A stretch of 50,158 bases of DNA from Pseudomonadota bacterium (lineage in GTDB: Bacteria > Pseudomonadota > Gammaproteobacteria > Burkholderiales > Burkholderiaceae_D). The stretch spans positions 1 through 50,158 of the forward strand of contig JAEXJM010000014.1 of NCBI GenBank assembly GCA_023449275.1. The letters run 5' to 3'. Shown piece after piece: positions 41,180-49,998 of this stretch. The notes under the pieces were generated by a model. It was not told the DNA's origin and did no database searches. It worked only from the letters and a program-made list of their open reading frames with translations. Position 1 is the first letter of the stretch. Every line of letters starts with the position of its first letter. A program made the position numbers and the translations under genes.

Positions 41180-42139
41180 CTAGAATTTGTGCATCATGCC
41201 GAATTGAACGCCGGTGACGCTATCCTCGTCGGAGCCATTGCCTCTCAAATAGCCGGTCATGGCTTCCTTTTCATAATCGGTATGCGCGACCATACCGTAA
41301 AATGAAGTCCTGCTTGACACATCATATGTATAGCCGATTGCAAATGTTTTCAAGTCCGCTGAATCATTATTGTCCGTTCCGCCTGCCGCCGCTGAATTCG
41401 CGCCTTTCATATCCCTGAGCCGGACGTAATTGACCGAAGCATTGACGCGGCCATTGCCGGTGGCGTATTCCATCCCGAGCTGGATATTGGACTGGTTTTG
41501 CCGGGTTTCCACAATATCGTTGTTGGTCGTCATGTCCGGTGTTGCCTTTCCCGACAGGAACCGGGATACCTTTTCCGCCGTGTCACCCGATTTTTCATAA
41601 TTCATCGTGAAGCGGGTCGATCCCGGGACAGGTGGCAGGCTGTCTGCACGGTTTTTACCGGATTCGGCCGATGCTCCTGAATAAACGGATACCTGTCGGG
41701 AAAGGTTGACTGGTGAAAGGCTGGTTCCCCTGTGAGTGAAAACAGGGGAAACCGGATGGGTGTTGCGCTCGTTCAGCCATGACCTGCCGGAGTCGGGCAG
41801 GTATTTGTTCACGAGCCGGTAGTCATAAATGTTCTGTTTTGCCTGTCTTGCCGATGCCTTTGCCGGAACCTGTTTTTTTCCGGTGTATGTCATGGATGCG
41901 AAGGGCTGCTTTTTTTGCCATTCCTGATGGATGGGATATCTTTTTCCTGAATGGGAGGACGCCTTCCGGTTATGGGTTTTTTGGGATACGCCGGTGCTGG
42001 TGGAATCCGCTTTTTTGACGGCGGCCTGTGAGGAACAGCACACCCCAAGGGCCAGAAGGCCGGACATGGCCATTACCAGCCATTTTCTGTTGCAATGGAT
42101 GGAAGGAGATGCTGCAGGACAGGATATTGCCGTTCTCAT
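41180..42139 (-). CDS. Chimeric porin: C-terminal barrel strands on a foreign N-terminal region
   Basis: A 319-residue intact frame from ATG 42139 with GGAG eight bases upstream. Residues 1-38 form a signal peptide (CNRKWLVMAMSGLLALGVCC...SSQA). Residues about 40-205 are basic, Ser/Thr/Gln-rich and unlike a barrel (KTHNRKASSHSGKRYPIHQE; LNERNTHPVSPVFTHRG). Only the last 105 or so residues are porin-like: NIQLGMEYATGNGRVNASVN, LKTFAIGYTYDVSSRTSFYG, ending DSVTGVQFGMMHKF. Those match porins 1, 2 and 4 in their final strands; the first ten or so strands are absent. It could be a degenerate duplicate, a surface-exposed adaptor, or an anchored repetitive domain. Function unknown. Confidence 0.75.
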   Translation of the reverse strand: MRTAISCPAASPSIHCNRKWLVMAMSGLLALGVCCSSQAAVKKADSTSTGVSQKTHNRKASSHSGKRYPIHQEWQKKQPFASMTYTGKKQVPAKASARQAKQNIYDYRLVNKYLPDSGRSWLNERNTHPVSPVFTHRGTSLSPVNLSRQVSVYSGASAESGKNRADSLPPVPGSTRFTMNYEKSGDTAEKVSRFLSGKATPDMTTNNDIVETRQNQSNIQLGMEYATGNGRVNASVNYVRLRDMKGANSAAAGGTDNNDSADLKTFAIGYTYDVSSRTSFYGMVAHTDYEKEAMTGYLRGNGSDEDSVTGVQFGMMHKF

Positions 42140-42372
42140 CGATACAACTCCGGCTAAAGGTTCCAGGACAATGAAATTGTAAGTGTTTTTACGTTTATAA
42201 CCTTTATTTTTACAATTTATCACACAATATTTCCCATGACTGTCGATTCTGGACAATTTTCCGGAATTTAATGGAAGTTAGGTGCATGTTAAATGGATTT
42301 GGAACACAGGGCGATGAAAAACAGTGCGGTTGGCTGGCGGGAACGATGAATCCGTTTTTTGCCGGTACCGTC
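42140..42372. other. Spacer upstream of the chimeric porin
   Basis: No gene was recognised. AT-rich near the chimeric porin (its promoter) and otherwise featureless apart from the terminator that follows at 42373. Confidence 0.4.
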
Positions 42373-42406
42373 AAAAAAGCGTGCCCCCGAAAGGGCACGC
42401 AAAAAA
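42373..42406 (-). terminator. Terminator of porin 4
   Basis: GCGTGCCC / GGGCACGC with a 6-nt loop and A/T runs on both sides, so it can act in both directions. Confidence 0.88.
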
Positions 42407-42455
42407 TGACGACGATCCTGTTTTTGTTTTTTCAGGCAAATGAAAAGGGAACCGG

Positions 42456-43493
42456 TCAGAATTTGTGGGTCATGCCGACCTGAATACCGGTTACGCTGTC
42501 GTTCGCGTCACTGCCCCGGTAGAAGTTGGCGACCTGTCCGTCTTCAAAGTCTGACCAGGAAACCATGCCGTACAATGTGGTTCGTTTGGAGAGCTTGTGT
42601 TCGTATCCCAACGAATATTTTTTGATGTCTTTGCTGCCGTTCCACCGGCTGGAGTGATCGATGTCCATATAACTGAACGAGGCGTTGATCCGTCCTGCGC
42701 CGACCTGGTACACAAGCCCGAGAATCCAGTTGTCCTGTGAGGAACGTTTTGCGGATTTGATCGATCCCAGTTTCCAGCCCTTGTCATGTGTTTTTTCGTA
42801 ACCGAGTGAAATTTTTGCCGGGCCGATGGAATAGGCTCCTCCCAGATTCCAGACGGATGACTCGTTCGAGTCCGCCAGCCGGCTCCAGTTGGCCAGTGCG
42901 GAAACAGGCCCGTTGTCGTATTTCACCGAGAGAGCGTAACCGTCATTGTCGGCACCCAGGTCTTTCATGACGATGTCATTGTTGTCGATGGTGTCACGGT
43001 TGGTATTTTTGCCCAGTGTGAAGCTGGCACCGAGTTTGAAGCCGGACAGGTTCGGGCTGTCGTATCGGGCCGTATTGGAAACACGGGTCGAACGCTGGGA
43101 AGAGAGCAGCATACTGCCGACCCCGAACTGGTTGAATGGATCGAGGGTTCGGAAAGTTTCTGTCGGCAGTTCATTCAAACGGCCGAAACGGACTGCGCCG
43201 AACGGGCCGGAAATGCCGAGGTTGGAGGCGCCTTCCCAATCCACGCCATTGATGGTGCCATCGTTCAGATTGAAACGTTTTTCAAGCTGGAATGTGGCCT
43301 TGTATCCGCTGCCGAGATCTTCCGATCCCCTGAAACCGATACGGTTATTGATGTTTTCACCCATTCTTACGTCTGAACCGGTTTCCTTGATGAAGCCGGT
43401 ATCGACAATGCCGTAAACAGTGACATTGGTCTGTGCACAGGCCAGACCGGACAACGAACCGACAAGGGCCAGTGCAAGAAGATTTTTTTTCAT
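42456..43493 (-). CDS. Gram-negative porin 4
   Basis: A 345-residue trimeric porin with signal peptide MKKNLLALALVGSLSGLACA and mature start QTNVTVYGIVDTGFIKETGS. Landmarks: IGFRGSEDLGSGYKATFQLE, VDWEGASNLGISGPFGAVRF, LDPFNQFGVGSMLLSSQRST, terminal DSVTGIQVGMTHKF. GGAG precedes the ATG. The region upstream contains two perfect dyads that might be operators. Closest to porin 2. The four porin-type genes may be expressed under different conditions, since each has its own terminator. Confidence 0.95.
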   Translation of the reverse strand: MKKNLLALALVGSLSGLACAQTNVTVYGIVDTGFIKETGSDVRMGENINNRIGFRGSEDLGSGYKATFQLEKRFNLNDGTINGVDWEGASNLGISGPFGAVRFGRLNELPTETFRTLDPFNQFGVGSMLLSSQRSTRVSNTARYDSPNLSGFKLGASFTLGKNTNRDTIDNNDIVMKDLGADNDGYALSVKYDNGPVSALANWSRLADSNESSVWNLGGAYSIGPAKISLGYEKTHDKGWKLGSIKSAKRSSQDNWILGLVYQVGAGRINASFSYMDIDHSSRWNGSKDIKKYSLGYEHKLSKRTTLYGMVSWSDFEDGQVANFYRGSDANDSVTGIQVGMTHKF

Positions 43494-43544
43494 TTGTTAC
43501 TCCATAAATTGAGGGAGACCGGATCTCCCGCCTTGAATGAACCG

Positions 43545-43566
43545 CAGAATGTCACAGGACATTCTG
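43545..43566. promoter_or_regulatory. Inverted repeat 1 upstream of porin 4
   Basis: CAGAATGTC-ACAG-GACATTCTG, nine perfect pairs with a 4-nt centre, 52 bases before the porin ATG. Either an operator or an mRNA leader hairpin. Confidence 0.55.
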
Positions 43567-43597
43567 TATAATGCACACGCACCGATATTCTAAAAAA

Positions 43598-43616
43598 GAA
43601 TAGCGATACGCTATTC
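43598..43616. promoter_or_regulatory. Inverted repeat 2 upstream of porin 4
   Basis: GAATAGCG-ATA-CGCTATTC, eight perfect pairs, with half-site-like GAATAG repeated just beyond (43618) and ATTCT...AGAAT before it. A protein-binding operator is likely. Confidence 0.55.
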
Positions 43617-43885
43617 CGAATAGTAATAGCGGTTTGCGCCATGAAGGTGGTTTTTTTGCATCATTTATCCGGTTGAGCGGGTTTTTTTGTTCAAAAAAAG
43701 AGGAAATCTTGTCGGAACCGTTTCTGATGGTGGCAAGGAAGGGGATGTTGTGACGGTTTTCCTTGCGGACGGCTGACGCCGATGTTTCGTCGGCAGGATG
43801 GCAAACCGTTGCCTGTGACGATTTTCGGGGGGGCTACATCTGGCGGGGGCAGGATGAGAACGGGACAGAGAGACGGGAGAAAAGG

Positions 43886-44668
43886 TCAGTTGTTGTCGTG
43901 AAGATTTCCGTTATCCGGTTGTGGTTTCTTTTCTTCAGGTGAACTCGCGTGAATCCGGATGGTTTTTCCGGTTTCGGTACGTCCTGAAAAAGCGATATAG
44001 CGTTTTCTCGGATCGCGGGCCGGAGCAGGTGGGGTTCCTTTTTCGTGATATTTGCAATGGCAGGCCGCGTCGGTAGCCGCCTGCATTTCATGCTTTATGG
44101 TCTCGTGCGACCGGACCGGGATGATGTTGACGAAGAAGGAAACGAATACGCCGATCAGGGTATCGAGCATGCGGTTGATGGCAAATGCCGAGATACTGGA
44201 ATCGGTTCCGTGCGTGACGGTCACGCTCAGGAAAGCGATGCAGGTGATGTTGGTCAGCGCGTTTTTGCGCATGAAATCGACCAGGTATTTGAAAGGCGCC
44301 AGGGCAAAAGGGTGCTTTTCTTCCTGTTTTGGGTTGACGAGCCTGAAATGATGCGGCTTTTTGACGATCTCGGCCAGGTACATCAGGGGGATGATGCAGA
44401 AAGAAATCAGCAGGTAGGCCAAGATGGGATGGGATTCGAGCTCGATGCCGCGAATCAGGAAAAGCACGAACATGCCGGTGAAACCGCCGATCAGGGTTCC
44501 GATTGTCCGGTTCAGTCCGATACGGAATGTGCTCTTGATTTCAGGCTGCAAACAGATCACCGCCGCGATTGCCGAGTAGAACGGCGCGCCGGTTCCGATG
44601 TCGAAAAAAAGATAGATCAGGCAGCAGATAAAGACGGATATCGCTGCCTTGACAATGACAATTCCCAT
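43886..44668 (-). CDS. FUSC/aromatic-acid-exporter family membrane protein A
   Basis: A 260-residue inner-membrane protein with a FUSC/DUF939 (ArAE) core: about six hydrophobic segments in 1-200 (VIVKAAISVFICCLIYLFFD; IGTGAPFYSAIAAVICLQPE; GTLIGGFTGMFVLFLIRGIE). The motif ITCIAFLSVTVTHGTDSSIS is shared with the next gene, and INRMLDTLIGVFVSFFVNII closes the core. A basic, likely cytoplasmic tail of about 60 residues follows (RDPRKRYIAFSGRTETGKT). A close paralogue lies directly upstream, so a tandem duplication is evident. Predicted exporter of aromatic acids or small organics. Proteins of this size may work as oligomers. Confidence 0.85.
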   Translation of the reverse strand: MGIVIVKAAISVFICCLIYLFFDIGTGAPFYSAIAAVICLQPEIKSTFRIGLNRTIGTLIGGFTGMFVLFLIRGIELESHPILAYLLISFCIIPLMYLAEIVKKPHHFRLVNPKQEEKHPFALAPFKYLVDFMRKNALTNITCIAFLSVTVTHGTDSSISAFAINRMLDTLIGVFVSFFVNIIPVRSHETIKHEMQAATDAACHCKYHEKGTPPAPARDPRKRYIAFSGRTETGKTIRIHASSPEEKKPQPDNGNLHDNN

Positions 44669-44826
44669 ATCAAGGTGGTTCGAAGGACAGTTCTCATATC
44701 TTAGCCAAAAGAAAGGTCAAACTTCTTGACCTATGTTTTTGTTTTGTGAAATTGATGAAGGATTTTGGGCGCTTCAGGCGATGGAAGGGCAAAACGGCGT
44801 GAATCGGCCGGTATCGACATCCGTCT

Positions 44827-45426
44827 TCATTCCATGTTTTCCGTTTCCCGATCCGTGACTTTGACGTCACTGCCCATCGGGATGATATTGATGAAGAAGG
44901 AAACGAACACGCCGATCAGGGTATCCAGCATGCGGTTGATGGCAAAGCCGGAGATGCTGGAATCGGTGCCGTGTGTGATCGTGACGCTCAGGAAGGCGAC
45001 ACAGGTGATGTTGGTCAGGGCGCTCTTGCGCATGAACTCGGCGAAAACGATCAGGGGCGCGACGCTGAACAGGTTGTTTTGTTTCGCCTTGTCGAGAAGG
45101 GTGGAAAAGGGGCCTTTCCTGAACGATTCCGCCAGAAACATCAGGGGGATGATGCAGAGGGAAATCAGGAAGTTCTTGAGGGTGGGGAAGGAAAACAGGG
45201 AGAATTCCCGGAGAATGAAAAGAATCGCCATTCCCGTAAAGCCACCGATCAGGGTCCCGATCGTACGGTTCATGCCCACCCGGAAAGTGCTTCTGATTTC
45301 CGGCTGGAGGCAGATAATCGCCGCGATGCCCGAATAAAAGGGAATCCCCGTGCCGATATCGAAAAATTCGTATATCAGGCAACAGATAAAAACGGACAAC
45401 GCCGCCTTGACGATCAGTTTTCCCAT
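44827..45426 (-). CDS. FUSC/aromatic-acid-exporter family membrane protein B
   Basis: A 199-residue paralogue of the neighbouring gene with nearly the same N terminus (LIVKAALSVFICCLIYEFFD, IGTGIPFYSGIAAIICLQPE) and the same ITCVAFLSVTITHGTDSSIS and INRMLDTLIGVFVSFFINII segments. It lacks the long basic tail of protein A and ends MGSDVKVTDRETENME. Spacing from A is 158 bases on the same strand, so the two could be cotranscribed. The length is shorter than multi-domain FUSC proteins, consistent with a half-size transporter that pairs with itself or with A. Confidence 0.85.
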   Translation of the reverse strand: MGKLIVKAALSVFICCLIYEFFDIGTGIPFYSGIAAIICLQPEIRSTFRVGMNRTIGTLIGGFTGMAILFILREFSLFSFPTLKNFLISLCIIPLMFLAESFRKGPFSTLLDKAKQNNLFSVAPLIVFAEFMRKSALTNITCVAFLSVTITHGTDSSISGFAINRMLDTLIGVFVSFFINIIPMGSDVKVTDRETENME

Positions 45427-45651
45427 GGGGCCGGAATATCAGTTTTCAGAGAGGTCATTTCTTCCGGAAAAGGAGTTTACCAGTCCGGGGCAGATTGTTC
45501 CATGCAGGAAAATAGAATGGTTATGAATGGAATTGATGGTATTAGTTCAAAATATTTCAGATATTACGAGACCTGTTTGATGATCAAGATTTTTTGCGAG
45601 GCCATTTGCTATGGAGGTTCATAACCGTTACTGGCGAAATATTACGCCAGA

Positions 45652-48382
45652 CTCCTATGCCATCTGCATGGTGGTTCACTCGCTTCGTTAATCGTTGGTG
45701 CCTACTTTTATCTTCTAAGCCACCTACACGGTGGTTCACGGGGGAATAGACAGCGGGGCCGTTGGCGGGATCTTCTAAGCCACCTACACGGTGGTTCACT
45801 GCTTCAAACGGATCGAAATCGCTATCGTTGACTTCTAAGCCACCTACACGGTGGTTCACACGAACGGCCCATTGACGAGACCGTTCGAGCCCTTCTAAGC
45901 CACCTACACGGTGGTTCACTATAAGCCGACTGGATTTTAAAAGACGATCGACTTCTAAGCCACCTACACGGTGGTTCACTGGAACTTTCAAGATATTTGG
46001 CGGTATCTTTGCTTCTAAGCCACCTACACGGTGGTTCACTACGAGAGCGTACACGAGTTTCCATCCGTGAACTTCTAAGCCACCTACACGGTGGTTCACA
46101 TACCACTTCAAACGGGACACCTTGTCGAATTCTTCTAAGCCACCTACACGGTGGTTCACAGTCGGCTAATGCGGCCAATGCTGCCCAGGCTCTTCTAAGC
46201 CACCTACACGGTGGTTCACGCATATAGTTTGGCCAAGCTACAGCTTTCACACTTCTAAGCCACCTACACGGTGGTTCACTGTCACCGGAACCATTGCCGA
46301 CAACCGGCAAGCTTCTAAGCCACCTACACGGTGGTTCACGTCGGATTCATCGACATAAAAGCCACTTCCTCCTTCTAAGCCACCTACACGGTGGTTCACG
46401 TTTTGCAGTATTACGAAACAATCCCGGAAAACTTCTAAGCCACCTACACGGTGGTTCACAAGTTGTGTATTTCGTATAGGCTTCCTGTGCACTTCTAAGC
46501 CACCTACACGGTGGTTCACGTTTATCCCGTTCAATTGCTGCCTGCGCTTCCGCTTCTAAGCCACCTACACGGTGGTTCACATCTGTAAGCCGTACCGTCA
46601 CGCTTCCGGCATCTTCTAAGCCACCTACACGGTGGTTCACGTTGTCTGTGCCTTGGAACTTTAGAACGTTGCCTTCTAAGCCACCTACACGGTGGTTCAC
46701 CGGGGGTTTTGAAGCCAAGCGGGATCTCAACACTTCTAAGCCACCTACACGGTGGTTCACATTATGCGAAATTGAAAGGAGGTGATTTTTATCTTCTAAG
46801 CCACCTACACGGTGGTTCACAACCTGCCGAACAAAATAGGTCGTTTCGGTCACTTCTAAGCCACCTACACGGTGGTTCACAGGTGTTATGTCAGGTCAGG
46901 AAAACGACCCGTGCTTCTAAGCCACCTACACGGTGGTTCACGAAACTGTAAATTTCCTTTATTATCGTAATAACTTCTAAGCCACCTACACGGTGGTTCA
47001 CCAACAGGTCTAATTGAAACCTGTCCTGTTTGCCTTCTAAGCCACCTACACGGTGGTTCACAGTCAAATAATTTGAGGAAGGCGGGCGACGATCTTCTAA
47101 GCCACCTACACGGTGGTTCACGTTTGCAGGCTATTGTCGATTCCCAGCAGACCCTTCTAAGCCACCTACACGGTGGTTCACGTTGCAATCTCAATAATGC
47201 CCGCGTTTTCGGTCTTCTAAGCCACCTACACGGTGGTTCACGAATTGAGCCGGGGAAAACAACCAATTTTTGACTTCTAAGCCACCTACACGGTGGTTCA
47301 CCACAGAACAGGCCAAAAGGCATCCGCTCTCTTCTTCTAAGCCACCTACACGGTGGTTCACTATTGCGACAGCGTGGAAAGCGGCACAAGATTCTTCTAA
47401 GCCACCTACACGGTGGTTCACAAGACTGTAGATGGTGCAGACGGGGGCATAGACTTCTAAGCCACCTACACGGTGGTTCACATGACTTGCAAGTTTTGAT
47501 TTTTGAAGAATTTCTTCTAAGCCACCTACACGGTGGTTCACATAACCGGCGGGATTCCTGTTTTTATTAAAGACTTCTAAGCCACCTACACGGTGGTTCA
47601 CTGCATGAAGGGATTGAAAAAGGGACGCAAGAACTTCTAAGCCACCTACACGGTGGTTCACGCGCCGCTTTTTTCCAGAGTGGTTTTTATAAACTTCTAA
47701 GCCACCTACACGGTGGTTCACATCTCGAAAGCGTCCGCAAAACATACGACGAGCTTCTAAGCCACCTACACGGTGGTTCACCATGCGCGGGGTTATCCTC
47801 GCGCCGGTAGAGCCTTCTAAGCCACCTACACGGTGGTTCACCCATCCCGGCACCGTTCACGGTGCGACGAGATCTTCTAAGCCACCTACACGGTGGTTCA
47901 CGCAGGGGCAGACCTTGGAAGTGGGCTTTCAATCTTCTAAGCCACCTACACGGTGGTTCACGCAAAATGATCCCCGCTACAATCCAAGATATACTTCTAA
48001 GCCACCTACACGGTGGTTCACTTGCTGTGGATACCGTCACAATAGCGCCAATTCTTCTAAGCCACCTACACGGTGGTTCACGCTTTGTCTAACATTGAAG
48101 AATTACCTGAAATCTTCTAAGCCACCTACACGGTGGTTCACAGACTGAAAGATTGTACATTTTCCCGTATAAACTTCTAAGCCACCTACACGGTGGTTCA
48201 CATTGTATATTTTCAGACCCACCGTGTTCAGAACTTCTAAGCCACCTACACGGTGGTTCACGCCATAGGCGAAGATATAACAGAGGGCTTTGAGCTTCTA
48301 AGCCACCTACACGGTGGTTCACCAATTAGACGGCTTTCGTGAATTGTATGTTGACTTCTAAGCCACCTACACGGTGGTTCAC
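45652..48382 (-). CRISPR. Type I-F CRISPR array, 46 repeats, 45 spacers
   Basis: Forty-five identical 28-base repeats plus one degenerate repeat at 45652-45679 (five changes) separated by 32-base spacers; three spacers are 33 bases (near 46530, 46890 and 48270). Read on the minus strand the repeat starts GTGAACCACCGTGTAGGTGG and ends CTTAGAAG. CCACC-GTGTA-GGTGG forms the I-F hairpin, and Cas6f cutting after it would leave the 8-nt handle CUUAGAAG. The degenerate copy marks the trailer, so transcription runs from 48382 downwards and new spacers enter at the high-coordinate end next to cas1. Identical repeats suggest recent activity. No duplicate spacers and no match to the rest of the window were noticed by eye. 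Confidence 0.97.
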
Positions 48383-48454
48383 TAGAGCTTTTTTAAAAAA
48401 ATCTTTTATCTTTTATAGACTTGCCTCCATTTTCAGGGTTTGACCTTCGATTTT
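48383..48454 (-). promoter_or_regulatory. Short AT-rich CRISPR leader
   Basis: 72 bases between the cas1 stop and the first repeat. It contains A/T runs (TATAAAAGATAAAAG, then TTTTTTTAAAAAAGC on the minus strand) typical of I-F leaders. The pre-crRNA promoter must lie here or in the end of cas1. A textbook IHF site was not recognised. Confidence 0.7.
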
Positions 48455-49444
48455 TCATGGATTTACAAGTGTTTGATTTTCAAAGGTTTTTTCACATGCT
48501 TCTGAAACGAAGGTGAAAAGGAAGTCGAGGACTTCCCTGTCCTGACAGGATTCGATCAGGGCATTGCGGAAGTCTTTCTGGTTGTCTCCCCGTTTGGCGC
48601 ACACAAAAGCCAGCGGCATGACGCAGGCATCCTTGATCAGGTCGGCGATGTCGAAGACGAGGGCGCCACGACGGGTTTTTCCGTGCAGGATCGGCAGGGA
48701 AAAACTGATGCCAAGTCCGCACAGGGCAACAGAGGCGTAACCGTAGGCGATGTAGTTGCCGTGGTCGAGAAATCCATTCACGATATCGGCAACGGTTTCG
48801 CTTTTGCGTTCTCCTTCTTTCCGGCTGAAGTCGATCTTGAAGCCTTGTGCCAGCAGGCTGTAGAGCGCCTTGGCCCATCTTGCCTCGATGAGCAGCAGTT
48901 CCTGTGTGGTACTGGCGTTCCCGAGGTCTTTGATGAAGGTGCCTGTGAAGGATTCCGGTAGCTGGATACCTCTTCTGATGAGTTCGGCGTCTTCTTTCCA
49001 GCAGCGTGCCGTCAGTTCGGCTCGCGTGATGAGAAGATGGCGGGCCAGTGCGGTGCGTTTGTCTTCATCGAACCAGAGCTGAACCCATTTTTGCATGTAT
49101 CCGGTCGGGCGGTATTCGCTTTGCGGGGCCAGCATGGTGATGTCCAGTGCCCCGAAAAGGGGAGAACCGCCTGAACCGCAAAAGCCGACCATGACATTGG
49201 ATTCCGCCAGCCGGCGCATGGCGGCGTCGGTGATCGATGTGCCTTTGCCCAGCAGGAGGAATGCCGTATTGCGTTCGGGGATGTTGAAGTATTTCTCAAC
49301 GTCGCTGCCGTCCTGCGTCAGGTAAACGATCCGGTTGTCCATCTGGATGACTTTGGCGTGATCCAGATAGAAAACGTTGGCCCGTTTCGAGAGCATGACG
49401 GCCCGCGGGTTGACTTGTGGTTTTGCCTTGACGGATGTGTTCAT
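48455..49444 (-). CDS. cas1: Cas1, type I-F integrase
   Basis: A 329-residue Cas1 of the I-F branch. The N-terminal beta domain (LSKRANVFYLDHAKVIQMDN; NIPERNTAFLLLGKGTSITD; VGFCGSGGSPLFGA) precedes the catalytic helical domain, with metal ligands Glu187 (LLIEARWAK), His254 (LPILHGKTRRG) and Asp265/Asp268 (ALVFDIADLIKD). It inserts new spacers at the leader end with Cas2-3. The ATG overlaps the cas6f stop (ATGA), and the stop is 72 bases from the array. The position between cas6f and the array is not the usual one. Neither a separate cas2 nor the cas2-3 fusion is inside the window. Confidence 0.96.
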   Translation of the reverse strand: MNTSVKAKPQVNPRAVMLSKRANVFYLDHAKVIQMDNRIVYLTQDGSDVEKYFNIPERNTAFLLLGKGTSITDAAMRRLAESNVMVGFCGSGGSPLFGALDITMLAPQSEYRPTGYMQKWVQLWFDEDKRTALARHLLITRAELTARCWKEDAELIRRGIQLPESFTGTFIKDLGNASTTQELLLIEARWAKALYSLLAQGFKIDFSRKEGERKSETVADIVNGFLDHGNYIAYGYASVALCGLGISFSLPILHGKTRRGALVFDIADLIKDACVMPLAFVCAKRGDNQKDFRNALIESCQDREVLDFLFTFVSEACEKTFENQTLVNP

Positions 49445-49998
49445 GGGATGTCAGGCAGACAAAACGGACGGGTTGCCGTGGAAAAGCCGTAGCTGTTGGG
49501 CAGGCATTCACCTGTGCCCGGTTTTCCCTCCCGTCTTTCGATGAAGAAGGAATAGGCCTGTCCCGTGCTTTTGCTATGGACGATGAAGTATTCCATCTTT
49601 GCCTCATTCGCTTTTTGCATGCGTTTTTGTCTTAACTGTCCTTTTTGTTCGCCCGTTTTCCGGTCGGACTTTTCGGTCGGGATACGGTAACGCTGAAAGC
49701 CTGTCCATTTTTTGACGTCAACGCTGTCGATTCCGACGGGATAGGTCAGCCGGATATAATCGCGTATCCAGCGGTTCGGGGTCAGGAAGGCGACGAGTCT
49801 GTCCAGATCGTCGCGTGTCGAGGCGAAAACGCGCAGGCTGGAGCGTTTTTTCGGCAGGGCGATGGCATAGGTATGCGGGTTCTGGCTGAAAAAGGCATGC
49901 AGGATGCCGAGCAGCCGGTTTCGTATGGCCGGTACCGGACTGAATTCGTCGCTTGTGCCTGTCGGCATGTCGAGATCAAAATACCAGTTCGGTTTCAT
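49441..49998 (-). CDS. cas6f: Cas6f (Csy4) crRNA endoribonuclease
   Basis: A 185-residue Cas6f. By alignment with Pseudomonas Csy4 the catalytic His29 corresponds to His34 (RLLGILHAFF), Ser148 to Ser142 (IVHSKSTGQAYSFFIE), and Phe155 to Tyr149. The arginine-rich helix that grips the repeat hairpin is visible as EQKGQLRQKRMQKANEAK. It ends with the SYGFS segment (SYGLS-like in relatives), then a short extra tail. It cuts each repeat after the hairpin and stays bound to the crRNA. The ATG overlaps the cas7f stop by one base (TGATG), indicating coupled translation within the effector operon. Confidence 0.92.
   Translation of the reverse strand: MKPNWYFDLDMPTGTSDEFSPVPAIRNRLLGILHAFFSQNPHTYAIALPKKRSSLRVFASTRDDLDRLVAFLTPNRWIRDYIRLTYPVGIDSVDVKKWTGFQRYRIPTEKSDRKTGEQKGQLRQKRMQKANEAKMEYFIVHSKSTGQAYSFFIERREGKPGTGECLPNSYGFSTATRPFCLPDIP

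Larger units (their letters stand above)
43494..43885. other. Porin 4 control region and spacer
   Basis: 392 bases between two minus-strand genes. The first 130 bases upstream of porin 4 carry tandem inverted repeats (listed). The rest, toward the FUSC gene, shows no gene or terminator with confidence. Confidence 0.5.

Noticed and set aside
45584..48325. Long repetitive open frames across the array encoding VNHRVGGLE, EPPCRWLR, LLSHLHGGS or SKPPTRWFT every 20 residues
   Set aside because: The 60-base repeat-spacer unit is a multiple of three and the repeat has no stops in several frames, so these are artefacts of the CRISPR array, not repeat proteins.
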